Source: Lachnoclostridium sp. UBA5725
GTDB lineage: Bacteria; Bacillota; Clostridia; Lachnospirales; Lachnospiraceae
DNA length: 32,154 bases
Assembly: GCA_002419585.1 (NCBI GenBank)
Contig: DIGJ01000022.1
Coordinates: forward strand, 1 to 32,154
Reading direction: 5' to 3'
The translations under genes were made by a program, and so were the position numbers. How positions within the stretch are numbered: the stretch's first letter is position 1; the number at the start of each line of letters is the position of its first letter. Below, piece by piece: positions 22,526 through 30,984 of the stretch. The notes beneath the pieces are model-generated. The model did no database searches. It was given only the letters and a program-made list of their open reading frames with translations, and was not told the origin of the DNA.

Positions 22526-24199
22526 TTAAATTTCCATGATTATTGGAAGAATCATAGGATTACGTTTGGTCTTTTTCCAAATATAATCACTCAATGAATC
22601 TTTTACTTCATTCTTAATTTTTCCCCAATCCGTGATATTGCGGCTAAAACATTTATCCAACGCATCGTTTACAACGATTCTTGCTTCATCCATTAGATTC
22701 TCAGATTCTCTTACATATACAAAACCTCTGGAAACCAAATCTGGACCAGATAAAATCTGATTGCTATATTTTTCAAGCGTCAAAACTACAATAATTAATC
22801 CGTTTTCCGATAAATGCTGTCTGTCCCGAAGAACTATATTTCCAACATCACCCACACCAAGGCCGTCAACTAAAATTCCTCTTGCTGGTACTTTTCCGAC
22901 TACTTTTGCAAAATCTTCTTTTAGTTCTAATACATCTCCAGAGGATAAAATAAAGATATTGTCCTTATTCATTCCCATGCCTTCTGCTAATTCTGCATGC
23001 GTCTTTAAGAAACGATATTCACCATGAACTGGTACCGCATATTTTGGCTTGGTCAAAGCATAGATTAATTTTATCTCTTCCTGGCAGGCATGTCCTGAAA
23101 CATGGGTATCCTGGAAAATAACTTTCGCACCCTTCATTGACAATTCATTAATAACCTTTGAAACTGATTTTTCATTTCCAGGAATAGGAGTTGAGCTAAA
23201 GATTACGGTATCTCCTGGCTTGATTGATATCTTACGATGAATCGAAGCCGCAATACGTGAAAGGGCTGCCATTGCTTCTCCCTGACTTCCCGTCGTAATA
23301 ATAACAAGTTGATTGTCTTTATAATTCTTCATTTGCTCAATGTCAATGAGAGTTGTCTCTTTTGCATTGATATATCCAAGCTCCGTCGCAGTGCCAATGA
23401 TATTTACCATACTACGACCTTCTACTACTACTTTTCTACCATATTTTTCTGCAGAATTAATAATCTGCTGTACACGGTCTACATTGGATGCAAAGGTAGC
23501 AACTATAATACGGCTATTTGTACTTTCCGCAAAAATATTATCAAAAGCCTTTCCAACCGTGCGCTCCGACATTGTGTAGCCTGGTTTCATTACATTTGTG
23601 CTATCACAAAGCAATGCCAATACACCTTTTTTTCCCAATTCAGCAAACCGTTGCAAATCAATTGTTTCTCCATACACAGGTGTATAATCAATCTTAAAGT
23701 CACCTGTATGCACAATGATGCCAGCAGGTGAATAAATCGCAAGTGCTGCTGCATCTGCAATACTATGATTGGTACGAATAAACTCAATTCGAAATTCACC
23801 TAGATTGATGGATTGTCCGTATTTAATTACTTTTCGTTTTGTTTTCTTTAATAAATCATGTTCTTTAAATTTATTTTCGATAATACCCATGGTAAGCTTG
23901 GTTGCATAAATTGGAGCACTAAGTTCCTTCATAACATATGGCAACGCTCCAATATGATCCTCATGACCATGTGTAATTATAAATCCTTTTACCTTACTAA
24001 TGTTATCTTTTAAATAAGTGACATCTGGAATTACCAAATCAATTCCTAGCATTTCGTCTTCTGGGAATGATAATCCACAGTCAACAACAATAATGCTATC
24101 TCCAAATTCGAATGCTGTAATATTCATTCCAATTTGTTCCATTCCACCCAAAGGGATAATTTTAACCCCTGCATCTGTTACTTCTTTCATTTTTTTCAA
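22526..24199 (-). CDS. rnj: Ribonuclease J
   Basis: The 557-residue metallo-beta-lactamase/beta-CASP ribonuclease has endonuclease and 5'-3' exonuclease activity in mRNA turnover. Zinc ligands are visible as His77, His79, Asp81, His82 (THGHEDHIG), a later histidine in RTNHSIADAAA, the aspartate in HTGDFKIDYTP and the histidine in VHGEYRFL. The phosphate-binding SSTPIPGNE and the C-terminal domain are present. Length and order fit RNase J1/J2; one gene is seen here. GGAGG lies nine bases before a TTG at 24197-24199, while the next ATG is 18 nt away, so TTG is the better start. It lies 25 bp upstream of the MltG-like gene's start. Confidence 0.93.
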   Translation of the reverse strand: MKKMKEVTDAGVKIIPLGGMEQIGMNITAFEFGDSIIVVDCGLSFPEDEMLGIDLVIPDVTYLKDNISKVKGFIITHGHEDHIGALPYVMKELSAPIYATKLTMGIIENKFKEHDLLKKTKRKVIKYGQSINLGEFRIEFIRTNHSIADAAALAIYSPAGIIVHTGDFKIDYTPVYGETIDLQRFAELGKKGVLALLCDSTNVMKPGYTMSERTVGKAFDNIFAESTNSRIIVATFASNVDRVQQIINSAEKYGRKVVVEGRSMVNIIGTATELGYINAKETTLIDIEQMKNYKDNQLVIITTGSQGEAMAALSRIAASIHRKISIKPGDTVIFSSTPIPGNEKSVSKVINELSMKGAKVIFQDTHVSGHACQEEIKLIYALTKPKYAVPVHGEYRFLKTHAELAEGMGMNKDNIFILSSGDVLELKEDFAKVVGKVPARGILVDGLGVGDVGNIVLRDRQHLSENGLIIVVLTLEKYSNQILSGPDLVSRGFVYVRESENLMDEARIVVNDALDKCFSRNITDWGKIKNEVKDSLSDYIWKKTKRNPMILPIIMEI

Positions 24200-24222
24200 A
24201 TAATTGCACCTCCAAATTTTTA

Positions 24223-24251
24223 ATTATGGACTTTGTGCGTTCTTTGTTCAA
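24223..24251 (-). promoter_or_regulatory. Sigma-A promoter of the rnj unit
   Basis: Minus-strand TTGAAC (24246-24251), 17 bp, CATAAT (24223-24228), 24 bp before the TTG start. It would drive rnj, the MltG-like gene, trmR and trhP. Confidence 0.6.
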
Positions 24252-24270
24252 TGTGTATTAATCTATACAT

Positions 24271-24723
24271 TTAATTTTCATTCTCTCTGCAATTTTTGCA
24301 GTAACCAAACAATTTCACTTGATGGTCAACTACTTTAAAGCCTAAAGTTTTGTCAATATGCTCTTCTAAGGAATCTAGCATATCCTCACCAAAAGCAAAT
24401 ACTTCACCACAACTTAGGCATATCAAATGATGATGATGGTGCGACTTTTCTCCATCCATCACTCCGATTTCATATCGAACATATCCGTCATCCAGATTAA
24501 CCTTGTCAATTAATTCTAATTCCGATAAGAGTTGAACTGTGCGGTACACAGTAGCTAATCCAATTTCAGGATAGTCTTTTTTCACAAAATCATAGATTTC
24601 TTCTACTGAAAGATGTACGCCTGAATGTTCTTTAAATATTTCCAGGACGGCAATCCTTTGATTTGTTACTTTCAACCCGTGATCCTTTAAAATCTTCTTA
24701 AAATAGCTCTGTTCCTTTGTCAT
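24271..24723 (-). CDS. fur: Fur family metal-responsive repressor
   Basis: The 150-residue dimeric repressor has an N-terminal winged helix (about 10-80; VTNQRIAVLEIFKEH, then PEIGLATVYRTVQLLSE as recognition helix) and a C-terminal metal domain. Histidine-rich HHHHHLICLSCGEV and FGYCKNC provide two CxxC zinc pairs; HQVKLFGYC follows the Fur pattern. PerR and Zur are related; the EDMLDSLEEHIDKTLGFKVVDH stretch looks more like Fur, but PerR cannot be excluded by eye. The open frame begins at a GTG (24732), but AAGGG is 8 nt before ATG at 24721-24723, so that is chosen. No clear Fur box is visible in its leader. Confidence 0.87.
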   Translation of the reverse strand: MTKEQSYFKKILKDHGLKVTNQRIAVLEIFKEHSGVHLSVEEIYDFVKKDYPEIGLATVYRTVQLLSELELIDKVNLDDGYVRYEIGVMDGEKSHHHHHLICLSCGEVFAFGEDMLDSLEEHIDKTLGFKVVDHQVKLFGYCKNCRENEN

Positions 24724-24790
24724 ACCGTTCACCCTTTGAATTTGTATATTTTAATACATACGAAAATTCTCGCACATATTCATTCCATGT

Positions 24791-25054
24791 TTACATATTT
24801 ATATCTATATCTTCTAAAAGCTCTTCAAATACTTTCGAAATAGCCTTCAATTCTTCTTCATCTTCCACAACATCATAAACGGTTTCTTCTTCATTATCAG
24901 CCTTTTGTTCCTTTAAAATCAATGCTTCGGCTTCTTCTTCATCGGAATCTGTTACCAATAAGTAATTTACCCCTGATATTGTTGTCTCTTCTAGTATATA
25001 GAATGCGATTTCTTCGCCATCTTCCGTTGTAAAAACTATCTTTCCGTCTTCCAT
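24791..25054 (-). CDS. DUF1292 family small acidic protein (YrzB-like)
   Basis: A very acidic 87-residue protein with the DUF1292 pattern: GKIVFTTEDGEEIAFYILEE at the start, NYLLVTDSDEEEAEALILK in the middle and a helical FEELLEDID end. No catalytic residues or membrane segments. YrzB of B. subtilis lies at the same place after ruvX; its function is unknown. AGGAGG is followed by TTATA and the ATG. Confidence 0.85.
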   Translation of the reverse strand: MEDGKIVFTTEDGEEIAFYILEETTISGVNYLLVTDSDEEEAEALILKEQKADNEEETVYDVVEDEEELKAISKVFEELLEDIDINM

Positions 25055-25099
25055 TATAACCTCCTATGCCCATCGGCTTACTTAATTTCAATCTATTTT

Positions 25100-25525
25100 C
25101 TACTCTTTTGGCAACCCATCTAAATAACTTTGCAATATAAAGGTAGCTGCCACCATATCAACAACTTGTGCTCTTTTTTCACGTCTTACGTTTCCCTCAA
25201 TCATCGCATTATTTGCAGAAACAGTAGTTAATCTCTCATCCCATAAAATAACTGGGAGTCCTGTTCTTCTCTCCAACGTTTCCTTTAATTCTTCTGATTT
25301 TTGAGCCCGCACTCCAATGCTGTTATTCATATTTTTAGGATAACCAAGTACAATTTTTTCCACTTCATAATCTTTAATTAATTGTTCGATTCGTTGTAGC
25401 GTCTGACGTAATTTATTTTCTTCTTTTCTACGGATTACTTCAATTCCCTGTGCTGTTAATAGCAAGGGGTCACTAATTGCAACTCCCATGGTCACAGAAC
25501 CATAATCCAATCCCATGATTCTCAA
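25100..25525 (-). CDS. ruvX: RuvX/YqgF family nuclease
   Basis: The 141-residue RNase H-like fold protein is thought to act as a Holliday-junction resolvase or in 16S rRNA 5' processing. The acidic active site is visible: Asp7 in MGLDYGSVTMGVA, the glutamate-containing VLGYPKNMNNSIG region and Asp119-Glu120 in LWDERLTT. The start codon is a TTG at 25523-25525, with GGAG seven bases upstream; MRIMGLDYG is the expected N-terminus, so the internal ATG three codons later is less likely. Order ireB-ruvX-DUF1292 is conserved across Firmicutes. Confidence 0.92.
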   Translation of the reverse strand: MRIMGLDYGSVTMGVAISDPLLLTAQGIEVIRRKEENKLRQTLQRIEQLIKDYEVEKIVLGYPKNMNNSIGVRAQKSEELKETLERRTGLPVILWDERLTTVSANNAMIEGNVRREKRAQVVDMVAATFILQSYLDGLPKE

Positions 25526-25548
25526 TACTTAACTCCTAACTTATCTAC

Positions 25549-25809
25549 CTACTTTAGGTTACGATTAATATAATCTTCTAATAGTTCCTCAATAATTTCA
25601 TCACGCTCTGCTTTCATAATCAAGCTTCTAGCTCCCTTATGACTGGTAATATAGGTTGGATCGCCGGACATAACATAACCCACAATCTGGTTGACCGGAT
25701 TATATCCTTTTTCCGTTAACGCCTCATATACAGATGCTATGATGTCTTTCACTTCTATCTCTTGTTCTTTCTGCACTTTAAAATATTGTGTATTATTTAT
25801 TTCCTGCAT
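25549..25809 (-). CDS. ireB: IreB family regulatory phosphoprotein (DUF965, YrzL)
   Basis: This small protein of 86 residues matches IreB over its entire length (KDIIASVYEALTEKGYNPVN, QIVGYVMSGDPTYITSHKGAR). In Enterococcus faecalis IreB is phosphorylated on threonines near the N-terminus by the PASTA kinase IreK and negatively controls cephalosporin resistance; Thr7 here is in the comparable place. It leads the unit with its own sigma-A promoter and a good AGGATG ribosome site, followed 23 bp later by ruvX. Confidence 0.9.
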   Translation of the reverse strand: MQEINNTQYFKVQKEQEIEVKDIIASVYEALTEKGYNPVNQIVGYVMSGDPTYITSHKGARSLIMKAERDEIIEELLEDYINRNLK

Positions 25810-25831
25810 TTTTTCACATCCTTACTTCCCT

Positions 25832-25860
25832 TTTATATACGATTCCATATGATATTACAA
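25832..25860 (-). promoter_or_regulatory. Sigma-A promoter of ireB-ruvX-DUF1292
   Basis: Minus-strand TTGTAA (25855-25860), 17 bp, TATAAA (25832-25837), 22 bp before the ireB ATG. Confidence 0.65.
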
Positions 25861-25890
25861 TTCTAATATAATTCAATGAAAAACACAAGT

Positions 25891-27261
25891 CTAATCCGTA
25901 AAAATGCATGTAGAAAGAATAATCCCGTCTTCTCTTTTTTTCGTTAAAAGCACCTTTTCCAAACAGTTATGTTTATTTTCATCTTTATTTTTTACCACAC
26001 AGGCAATTTTAATGTATCGTTCATTATGACCAATCCAATACTCTTTTTCCTGTCCATCTTCATCATCCAATAAAGTCACTTTTTCTTCAAACAAAACCCA
26101 TTGCTCGCTTCCAATAAATTGCTGTTCATATTCCTCTTTCAACTGTTTTCCAGTTGCAATCAACTGATTGCTACGTGCAGTTTTTACCGGATCCGGAATT
26201 TGTTCTTCCATCTGTGCCGCTTTCGTTCCTTTTCGCATAGAGTACTTAAATATATGCACATCAGAAAAACCAACTTTTGTAATAAAATCTTTGGTTTGTT
26301 CAAATTCTTCATCCGTTTCGGAAGGAAATCCAACGATAATGTCGGTTGTTATTGCTGGTAGCATGAAATGTTTTCTTAGAATATCACATTTTTCTAAGTA
26401 TTCACTCGATGAATATTTTCGATTCATACGTGTAAGTGTTTCATCACAACCACTTTGTAATGATAAATGAAAATGTGGACACAATTTATCAATCGATGCT
26501 AATACTTTTACAAAATCTTCCGAGATAATTCTAGGTTCAAGAGAGCCTAAACGTATACGCTTAATTCCTTTTATGTCATTAACCTTTTGTATCAGCTTGG
26601 CTAAAGGCTCGCCCTTTCGTTTTACAAAGTCACTTTCTCCTTGCATATCAACTCCATAAGAAGACAAATGAATACCGGTTAGTACAACTTCTTTATAACC
26701 TTTTTCCACCAATTTTGTAACTTCATTTATGATATCTTCCTCGTTACGACTTCGAATTCTACCTCTTACAAATGGAATGATGCAATAGGAGCAAAATTGA
26801 TTACAACCATCTTGAATCTTTATATATGCTCGCGTCTTATCTCCCGCATCTTCAATTGCAATTTCTTCAAATTCATTAAAATCTTTCATTTCTTCGATAC
26901 AAGTTACTTCCGTTTGATTGGAAAGGTAATCTTCTACCATCTTTACAATCTTATTTTTCTGATTATTTCCGATAATAAGATCAATTGATTCATCTTTTTC
27001 TACTTCTTCCTTTGCAGCCTGAACATAACAACCTACTGCAACAATCACTGCTTCAGGATTCATTTTCTTTGCTTTATGGAGCATCTGTCTTGATTTTCGA
27101 TCCGCCATATTTGTAACTGTACACGTATTTATAACATAAACATCTGCTTTTTGTGCAAAATCTCTTAACTCATATCCTGAATCGTGAAATAGTCTTTCCA
27201 TTCCATTGGTTTCATAAGAATTCACCTTACAGCCCAACGTTAAAAATGCAACTGATTTCAT
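25891..27261 (-). CDS. mtaB: tRNA t6A37 methylthiotransferase MtaB
   Basis: The 456-residue radical-SAM enzyme converts t6A37 to ms2t6A in ANN-decoding tRNAs. Two iron-sulfur sites: the N-terminal methylthiotransferase cluster Cys11, Cys47, Cys78 (LGCKVNSYET, NTCTVTN, VGCYVQ) and the radical-SAM Cys153, Cys157, Cys160 (CNQFCSYC), followed by IPFVRGRIRSR. A C-terminal TRAM-like domain (about 385-450) should bind tRNA. LGCKVNSYET distinguishes MtaB/YqeV from MiaB. AAAGGAT precedes the ATG. It is transcribed away from the HPr-like gene. Confidence 0.93.
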   Translation of the reverse strand: MKSVAFLTLGCKVNSYETNGMERLFHDSGYELRDFAQKADVYVINTCTVTNMADRKSRQMLHKAKKMNPEAVIVAVGCYVQAAKEEVEKDESIDLIIGNNQKNKIVKMVEDYLSNQTEVTCIEEMKDFNEFEEIAIEDAGDKTRAYIKIQDGCNQFCSYCIIPFVRGRIRSRNEEDIINEVTKLVEKGYKEVVLTGIHLSSYGVDMQGESDFVKRKGEPLAKLIQKVNDIKGIKRIRLGSLEPRIISEDFVKVLASIDKLCPHFHLSLQSGCDETLTRMNRKYSSSEYLEKCDILRKHFMLPAITTDIIVGFPSETDEEFEQTKDFITKVGFSDVHIFKYSMRKGTKAAQMEEQIPDPVKTARSNQLIATGKQLKEEYEQQFIGSEQWVLFEEKVTLLDDEDGQEKEYWIGHNERYIKIACVVKNKDENKHNCLEKVLLTKKREDGIILSTCIFTD

Positions 27262-27340
27262 GATATTTATCCTTTCTTTTATCGATTACAAACTATACTT
27301 TTTTCCCTATTTTCATTTTGTTTTTTATCTACTTTGTACA

Positions 27341-27369
27341 TTGACTTTTAAAAGATGAAACGGTAACAT
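27341..27369 (+). promoter_or_regulatory. Sigma-A promoter of the HPr-like gene
   Basis: TTGACT (27341-27346), 17 bp, TAACAT (27364-27369). The leader to the gene is about 55 nt and holds a stem GAAGTAGC/GCTTCTTC (one mismatch) followed by AAGGAGG. Confidence 0.6.
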
Positions 27370-27433
27370 ATAAAAGAAGTAGCAAGGGACAATGGCTTCT
27401 TCTAAAACCAAATAACAAGGAGGATTACGAAAT

Positions 27434-27667
27434 ATGAAAACCGTTAAAATTTCACTAAACTCTATTGATAAGGTAAAATCTTTTGTAAATGATGTGACAA
27501 AGTTTGATACCGATTTTGATTTAGTTTCTGGAAGATATGTAATCGATGCAAAATCAATTATGGGTATCTTCTCTCTAGATTTATCAAAACCAATCGATTT
27601 AAGTATCCATAGCGAAGATAAAACTGAGGAAATTCTTGAAATCTTGGCTCCTTACATTGTTAAATAA
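27434..27667 (+). CDS. HPr-like protein lacking the phospho-histidine motif
   Basis: The 77-residue protein aligns with the PTS carrier HPr along its length: FVNDVTKFDTDFDLVSGRYVIDAKSIMGIFSLDL corresponds to the second and third quarter of HPr, including the regulatory serine (Ser41 here, equal to Ser46) in DAKSIMG. The HPr catalytic loop with His15 (GLHARPA) is missing; N-S-I-D-K-V-K stands there and the protein is a few residues shorter. It cannot carry phosphate from enzyme I at this site. As with B. subtilis Crh (Gln in place of His), a purely regulatory role through the serine is possible. It has its own promoter, an AAGGAGG site and a strong terminator. Confidence 0.75.
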   Translation: MKTVKISLNSIDKVKSFVNDVTKFDTDFDLVSGRYVIDAKSIMGIFSLDLSKPIDLSIHSEDKTEEILEILAPYIVK

Positions 27668-27691
27668 GAGAAAATACGAAGTATGATTTTA

Positions 27692-27727
27692 TGCAAGCAT
27701 TGTTCTTACGAACATGCTTGCATTTTT
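27692..27727 (+). terminator. Terminator of the HPr-like gene
   Basis: TGCAAGCATTGTTC pairs with GAACATGCTTGCA with a single bulged T and a 4-nt loop, followed by TTTTT. It is 25 bp after the stop. Confidence 0.85.
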
Positions 27728-27752
27728 ATTGTCTTGCAATCAATATTTGTGT

Positions 27753-28931
27753 TTATTCACATACAATCGTTTCTGTCGTCTTTATCGCTTCTTCCATCAT
27801 TACTACAATCTTTTCTTCTAAGTTACGTTCAGAGCAACGAATCACCTTTAGATTCGGTTTTGTTACTGGATGTTTTGCAACAAAAATAGTACAACAATCC
27901 TCGAAAGGCAGTATCGAAGTCTCATACGTATTAATCTTTTCTGAAATATCAACAATATCTTGCTTATCAAAAGCTATCACTGGACGATAAACTGGCAACG
28001 TACACACTTCATTTGTCGATGCTAAGCTTTGTAATGTCTGGCTGGCAACCTGTCCAATGCTTTCTCCTGTAATCAATCCTAAGCATCCATTTTCCTGCGC
28101 AATACGCTCCGCAATACGCATCATATAGCGTCGCATAATAATGGTTAATTCTTCATGAGGACATTTTTCATAAATATAGAGCTGAATTTCGGTGAAATTT
28201 ACCACATGTAACTTAATTGGTCCCGTATATCGTGAAACCAATTTGGCAAGATCCACTACTTTTTGTTTTGCTCTCTCACTTGTATACGGAGGTGCATGAA
28301 AATAAGTAGCTTCAATCGTAACGCCACGTTTTGCTATCATGTAACCTGCTACAGGGCTATCAATACCACCAGATAATAAAAGCATCGCTTTTCCATTGCT
28401 TCCTACTGGCATTCCTCCTGGACCCTTAATGGTCTGACTATAAATATAAGTTTTGCTTCTCACTTCAATATTAATATAAACATCCGGATTATGAACATCT
28501 ACTTTTAAATTTGCGAACTGTTTTAATAAATAAGCTCCCATCTCAATACAAATTTCTGGTGAAGTAAGAGGATAATTTTTATCTGCACGTTTCGCCTGTA
28601 CTTTAAATGTAATCTCTTTATCGCCATAAACCTTTTCAACATAGGATTTGCATGCCTCACAAATGCTATCCCAATCACAGGCATCGATGAGCATTGTAGG
28701 ACAAATCTGTGCCACACCAAATACTCTTGTCAATGCATCTACGGTCGCATCATAATCAAAGGCACCTTGCGCCTCTACATAGATTCTTCCCTGCTCCTTT
28801 GTAACAAAAAACACTCCATCAACGTCTTTCAGGGCAAATTTTATCTGATCCTTTAATGCATTTTCAAAGAGATAACGGTTTTTTCCTTTGATTCCAATTT
28901 CAGCGTATTTTATTAAAAATGCTTGAAACAT
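27753..28931 (-). CDS. thiI: tRNA 4-thiouridine synthetase ThiI
   Basis: The 392-residue protein has a ferredoxin-like domain and THUMP RNA-binding domain (about 1-165) and a PP-loop ATP pyrophosphatase domain with SGGIDSP (187-193). It adenylates U8 of tRNA and transfers sulfur to give s4U; it also feeds sulfur to thiazole synthesis. No rhodanese domain follows, as in the short B. subtilis form, which works with its own cysteine desulfurase encoded next to it; the same arrangement is seen here. AGGAGAGAAT lies before ATG. The gap to the desulfurase gene is 27 bp. Confidence 0.94.
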   Translation of the reverse strand: MFQAFLIKYAEIGIKGKNRYLFENALKDQIKFALKDVDGVFFVTKEQGRIYVEAQGAFDYDATVDALTRVFGVAQICPTMLIDACDWDSICEACKSYVEKVYGDKEITFKVQAKRADKNYPLTSPEICIEMGAYLLKQFANLKVDVHNPDVYINIEVRSKTYIYSQTIKGPGGMPVGSNGKAMLLLSGGIDSPVAGYMIAKRGVTIEATYFHAPPYTSERAKQKVVDLAKLVSRYTGPIKLHVVNFTEIQLYIYEKCPHEELTIIMRRYMMRIAERIAQENGCLGLITGESIGQVASQTLQSLASTNEVCTLPVYRPVIAFDKQDIVDISEKINTYETSILPFEDCCTIFVAKHPVTKPNLKVIRCSERNLEEKIVVMMEEAIKTTETIVCE

Positions 28932-28958
28932 ATTCTCTCCTCATTCTTTCTATCATTA

Positions 28959-30128
28959 TTAGTGTCTTGTAAAACGGCGAAGCATCGGTAAGATTTCATG
29001 TAATGCTTCTAATGCTATATCTAATTCCTCTTTTGTTGTCGTAACCGACAAACTAAAACGTATTGTACTCTCCAGCAATTCCTGCTTTACACCAACAGCC
29101 TTTAGTGTTCCGCTAATCTGTGGATGATTCGATGCACAGGCTGAGCCTGCAGAAACACAAATCCCCTTATCAGCAAGTGCATGCAGCAACACTTCGCTGC
29201 GTACCTTCAAAAAGCTCACACTAATAACGTGAGGTGCTGTCACTTCTAATGGTATCCCGTCAATCCCATTTACAAAAGTCCCATCTATTTTTAATACTTC
29301 TTCCACAAAGTATTTTTTAAGCTCATACATCGTTACGATTTTTTCATCATGATTTTCATAAATTTTTTTTACCGCTTCGGACATTCCTGCAATTCCGGGA
29401 ACATTTTCCGTACCGGAGCGCATTCCTTTTTGCTGCTCACCACCATATATAAGCGGTTTTATCTTTGTCTTATCCTTTATATAGAGAAAGCCGATTCCTT
29501 TTGGCCCATGAATCTTATGTGCACTAACCGACAGCATATCAATTCCCATTTTATTAGGATAGATTCGATACTTTCCATATGCCTGAATCGCATCCACATG
29601 AAAAAGAATGTTTTGATTTTTTTCTTTAATCATCCTCGAAATTCCTTCTATATCAAGCACTGCGCCTATTTCATTGTTCACATACATAATAGAAACAAGA
29701 ATTGTGGTATCTTTGATTGCATCGGAAAATTCCTGTAAGTCAATATGACCATTTCGATTCACATCCAGATAGGTCACTTCAAATCCATTTTCCTCTAACA
29801 AAAAAAGAGGGTTATGAACGGAAGGATGTTCAATTTTCGTGGTAATGATATGATTTCCATTTCTCTTATTGGCTAGAGCAGCTCCAATTAAAGCCATATT
29901 ATTGGACTCTGTTCCACCCGATGTAAATATGATTTCTTTCTCCTTCACCTTAAGGGACTGCGCAACCACATTTCTAGCTTCCTTAATATAGTGTTCTGCT
30001 TCCATTCCTTTTGTATGAAGGGAGGATGGATTACCAAAATCGATATCTAACGTACGTAACATGATCTCTTTTACTTCATCAAAAGGCTTTGTTGTAGCAC
30101 CATTATCTAAATAAGCTCTTAGCTCCAT
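28959..30128 (-). CDS. Cysteine desulfurase (NifS/IscS family, NifZ-like)
   Basis: A pyridoxal-phosphate enzyme of 389 residues that removes sulfur from cysteine and carries it as a persulfide. His101 (IEHPSV), the PLP lysine Lys205 (SAHKIHGPKG) and the active-site Cys331 in SAGSACASNHPQ are all in place; AYLDNGATT and FTSGGTESNN are also family signatures. Location directly before thiI matches the nifZ-thiI pair of B. subtilis, so it probably supplies ThiI rather than a general Isc/Suf pathway. AAAGGTG lies eight bases before the ATG, and rsmE ends 13 bp upstream. Confidence 0.92.
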   Translation of the reverse strand: MELRAYLDNGATTKPFDEVKEIMLRTLDIDFGNPSSLHTKGMEAEHYIKEARNVVAQSLKVKEKEIIFTSGGTESNNMALIGAALANKRNGNHIITTKIEHPSVHNPLFLLEENGFEVTYLDVNRNGHIDLQEFSDAIKDTTILVSIMYVNNEIGAVLDIEGISRMIKEKNQNILFHVDAIQAYGKYRIYPNKMGIDMLSVSAHKIHGPKGIGFLYIKDKTKIKPLIYGGEQQKGMRSGTENVPGIAGMSEAVKKIYENHDEKIVTMYELKKYFVEEVLKIDGTFVNGIDGIPLEVTAPHVISVSFLKVRSEVLLHALADKGICVSAGSACASNHPQISGTLKAVGVKQELLESTIRFSLSVTTTKEELDIALEALHEILPMLRRFTRH

Positions 30129-30141
30129 TTATATTCACCTT

Positions 30142-30894
30142 TCATTCTTCACTATTTCGCTCGATTTCAAACATGAGTAGCGCTAATGTTGCAAGCCCTG
30201 CGGTTTCGGTTCTTAGAATTCGTTTTCCTAGTGTAATAGGTTGTATCCCCTGTTTGAAAGCAAGCTTAATTTCTTCTTCTGAAAAACCACCCTCTGGGCC
30301 AATAAAAACTCCAATCGACTTTCCAAGGCACACTTTTGCTATTGCATCTTTGGAAGCTTTCATTCCCTCGGACCGTTCATATGGTATGATTCCACCCTCT
30401 AGGTTTACTGTCATTTTGACAGCTTCTTGAAAATTCATCACTTCATGAATCCTAGGAATAATTCCTCTTCCAGACTGTTTTGCCGCTGCTTCACTAATTG
30501 CCTGCCAACGTTCAAGCTTTTTCTTTTCTTTCTTTTTGTCTTCAATTTTTACAACACAATATTTCGTAGCCACTGGAATTACTTCGTAAACACCCAGTTC
30601 TACTGCTTTTTGTATGATTAATTCCATCTTATCTTTTTTCGGCAAACCTTGAAAAAGATAAATTTTCGTAGGAAGTTCTGTTGCTGCATCTTCCTTCTTC
30701 ACAATTTTCGTTTGAATTTCTTGTCCGCTTATCTCTTCAATTAGGCAAGTATAGAACTGACCTTCTTTGTCACATAAAACCAGTTCTTCTCCTACATTCA
30801 TCCGAAGGACATTCTTGATGTGATTCACATCATCACCTGTTATGCGAATCCAGTCTTCCTCAATCTGTCCTCTTTCAATATAAAAGCAATGCAT
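30142..30894 (-). CDS. rsmE: 16S rRNA m3U1498 methyltransferase RsmE
   Basis: The 250-residue SPOUT methyltransferase methylates N3 of U1498 in 16S rRNA. It has an N-terminal PUA-like domain (about 1-72, with HIKNVLRMNVGEELVLCD) and a C-terminal knotted domain with the SAM-binding IGPEGGFSEEEI and LGKRILRTETAGLA. Other family marks are LFQGLPKKDKMELIIQKAVELG and the GRGIIPRI stretch. GAGGAAT lies before the ATG. It has its own strong promoter starting only 6 bp past the prmA stop, overlapped by a dyad, so its expression may be controlled separately from prmA. Confidence 0.93.
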   Translation of the reverse strand: MHCFYIERGQIEEDWIRITGDDVNHIKNVLRMNVGEELVLCDKEGQFYTCLIEEISGQEIQTKIVKKEDAATELPTKIYLFQGLPKKDKMELIIQKAVELGVYEVIPVATKYCVVKIEDKKKEKKKLERWQAISEAAAKQSGRGIIPRIHEVMNFQEAVKMTVNLEGGIIPYERSEGMKASKDAIAKVCLGKSIGVFIGPEGGFSEEEIKLAFKQGIQPITLGKRILRTETAGLATLALLMFEIERNSEE

Positions 30895-30941
30895 TTTAAT
30901 TCCTCACGTTCTATGTTATCGCAATTGGATAACGTTTCACA

Positions 30942-30966
30942 GCAAAGGCTATAATAGCATCTTTGC
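30942..30966. promoter_or_regulatory. Dyad covering the -10 box of the rsmE promoter, possible operator
   Basis: GCAAAGGCTAT (30942-30952) is inverted as ATAGC-AT-CTTTGC (30954-30966), eleven paired positions with two extra bases on one side. It covers the -10 box at 30951-30956, so a protein bound there would block transcription. I do not recognise the motif. Confidence 0.4.
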
Positions 30967-30979
30967 CACAAAAAGTCAA
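30951..30979 (-). promoter_or_regulatory. Sigma-A promoter of rsmE and downstream genes
   Basis: Minus-strand TTGACT (30974-30979), 17 bp, TATTAT (30951-30956), 56 bp before the rsmE ATG. Confidence 0.75.
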
Positions 30980-30984
30980 ATCCT

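Noticed and set aside
24271..24723. PerR or Zur instead of Fur
   Set aside because: Cannot be excluded by eye, but the C-terminal pattern resembles Fur more; no adjacent peroxide- or zinc-related gene.
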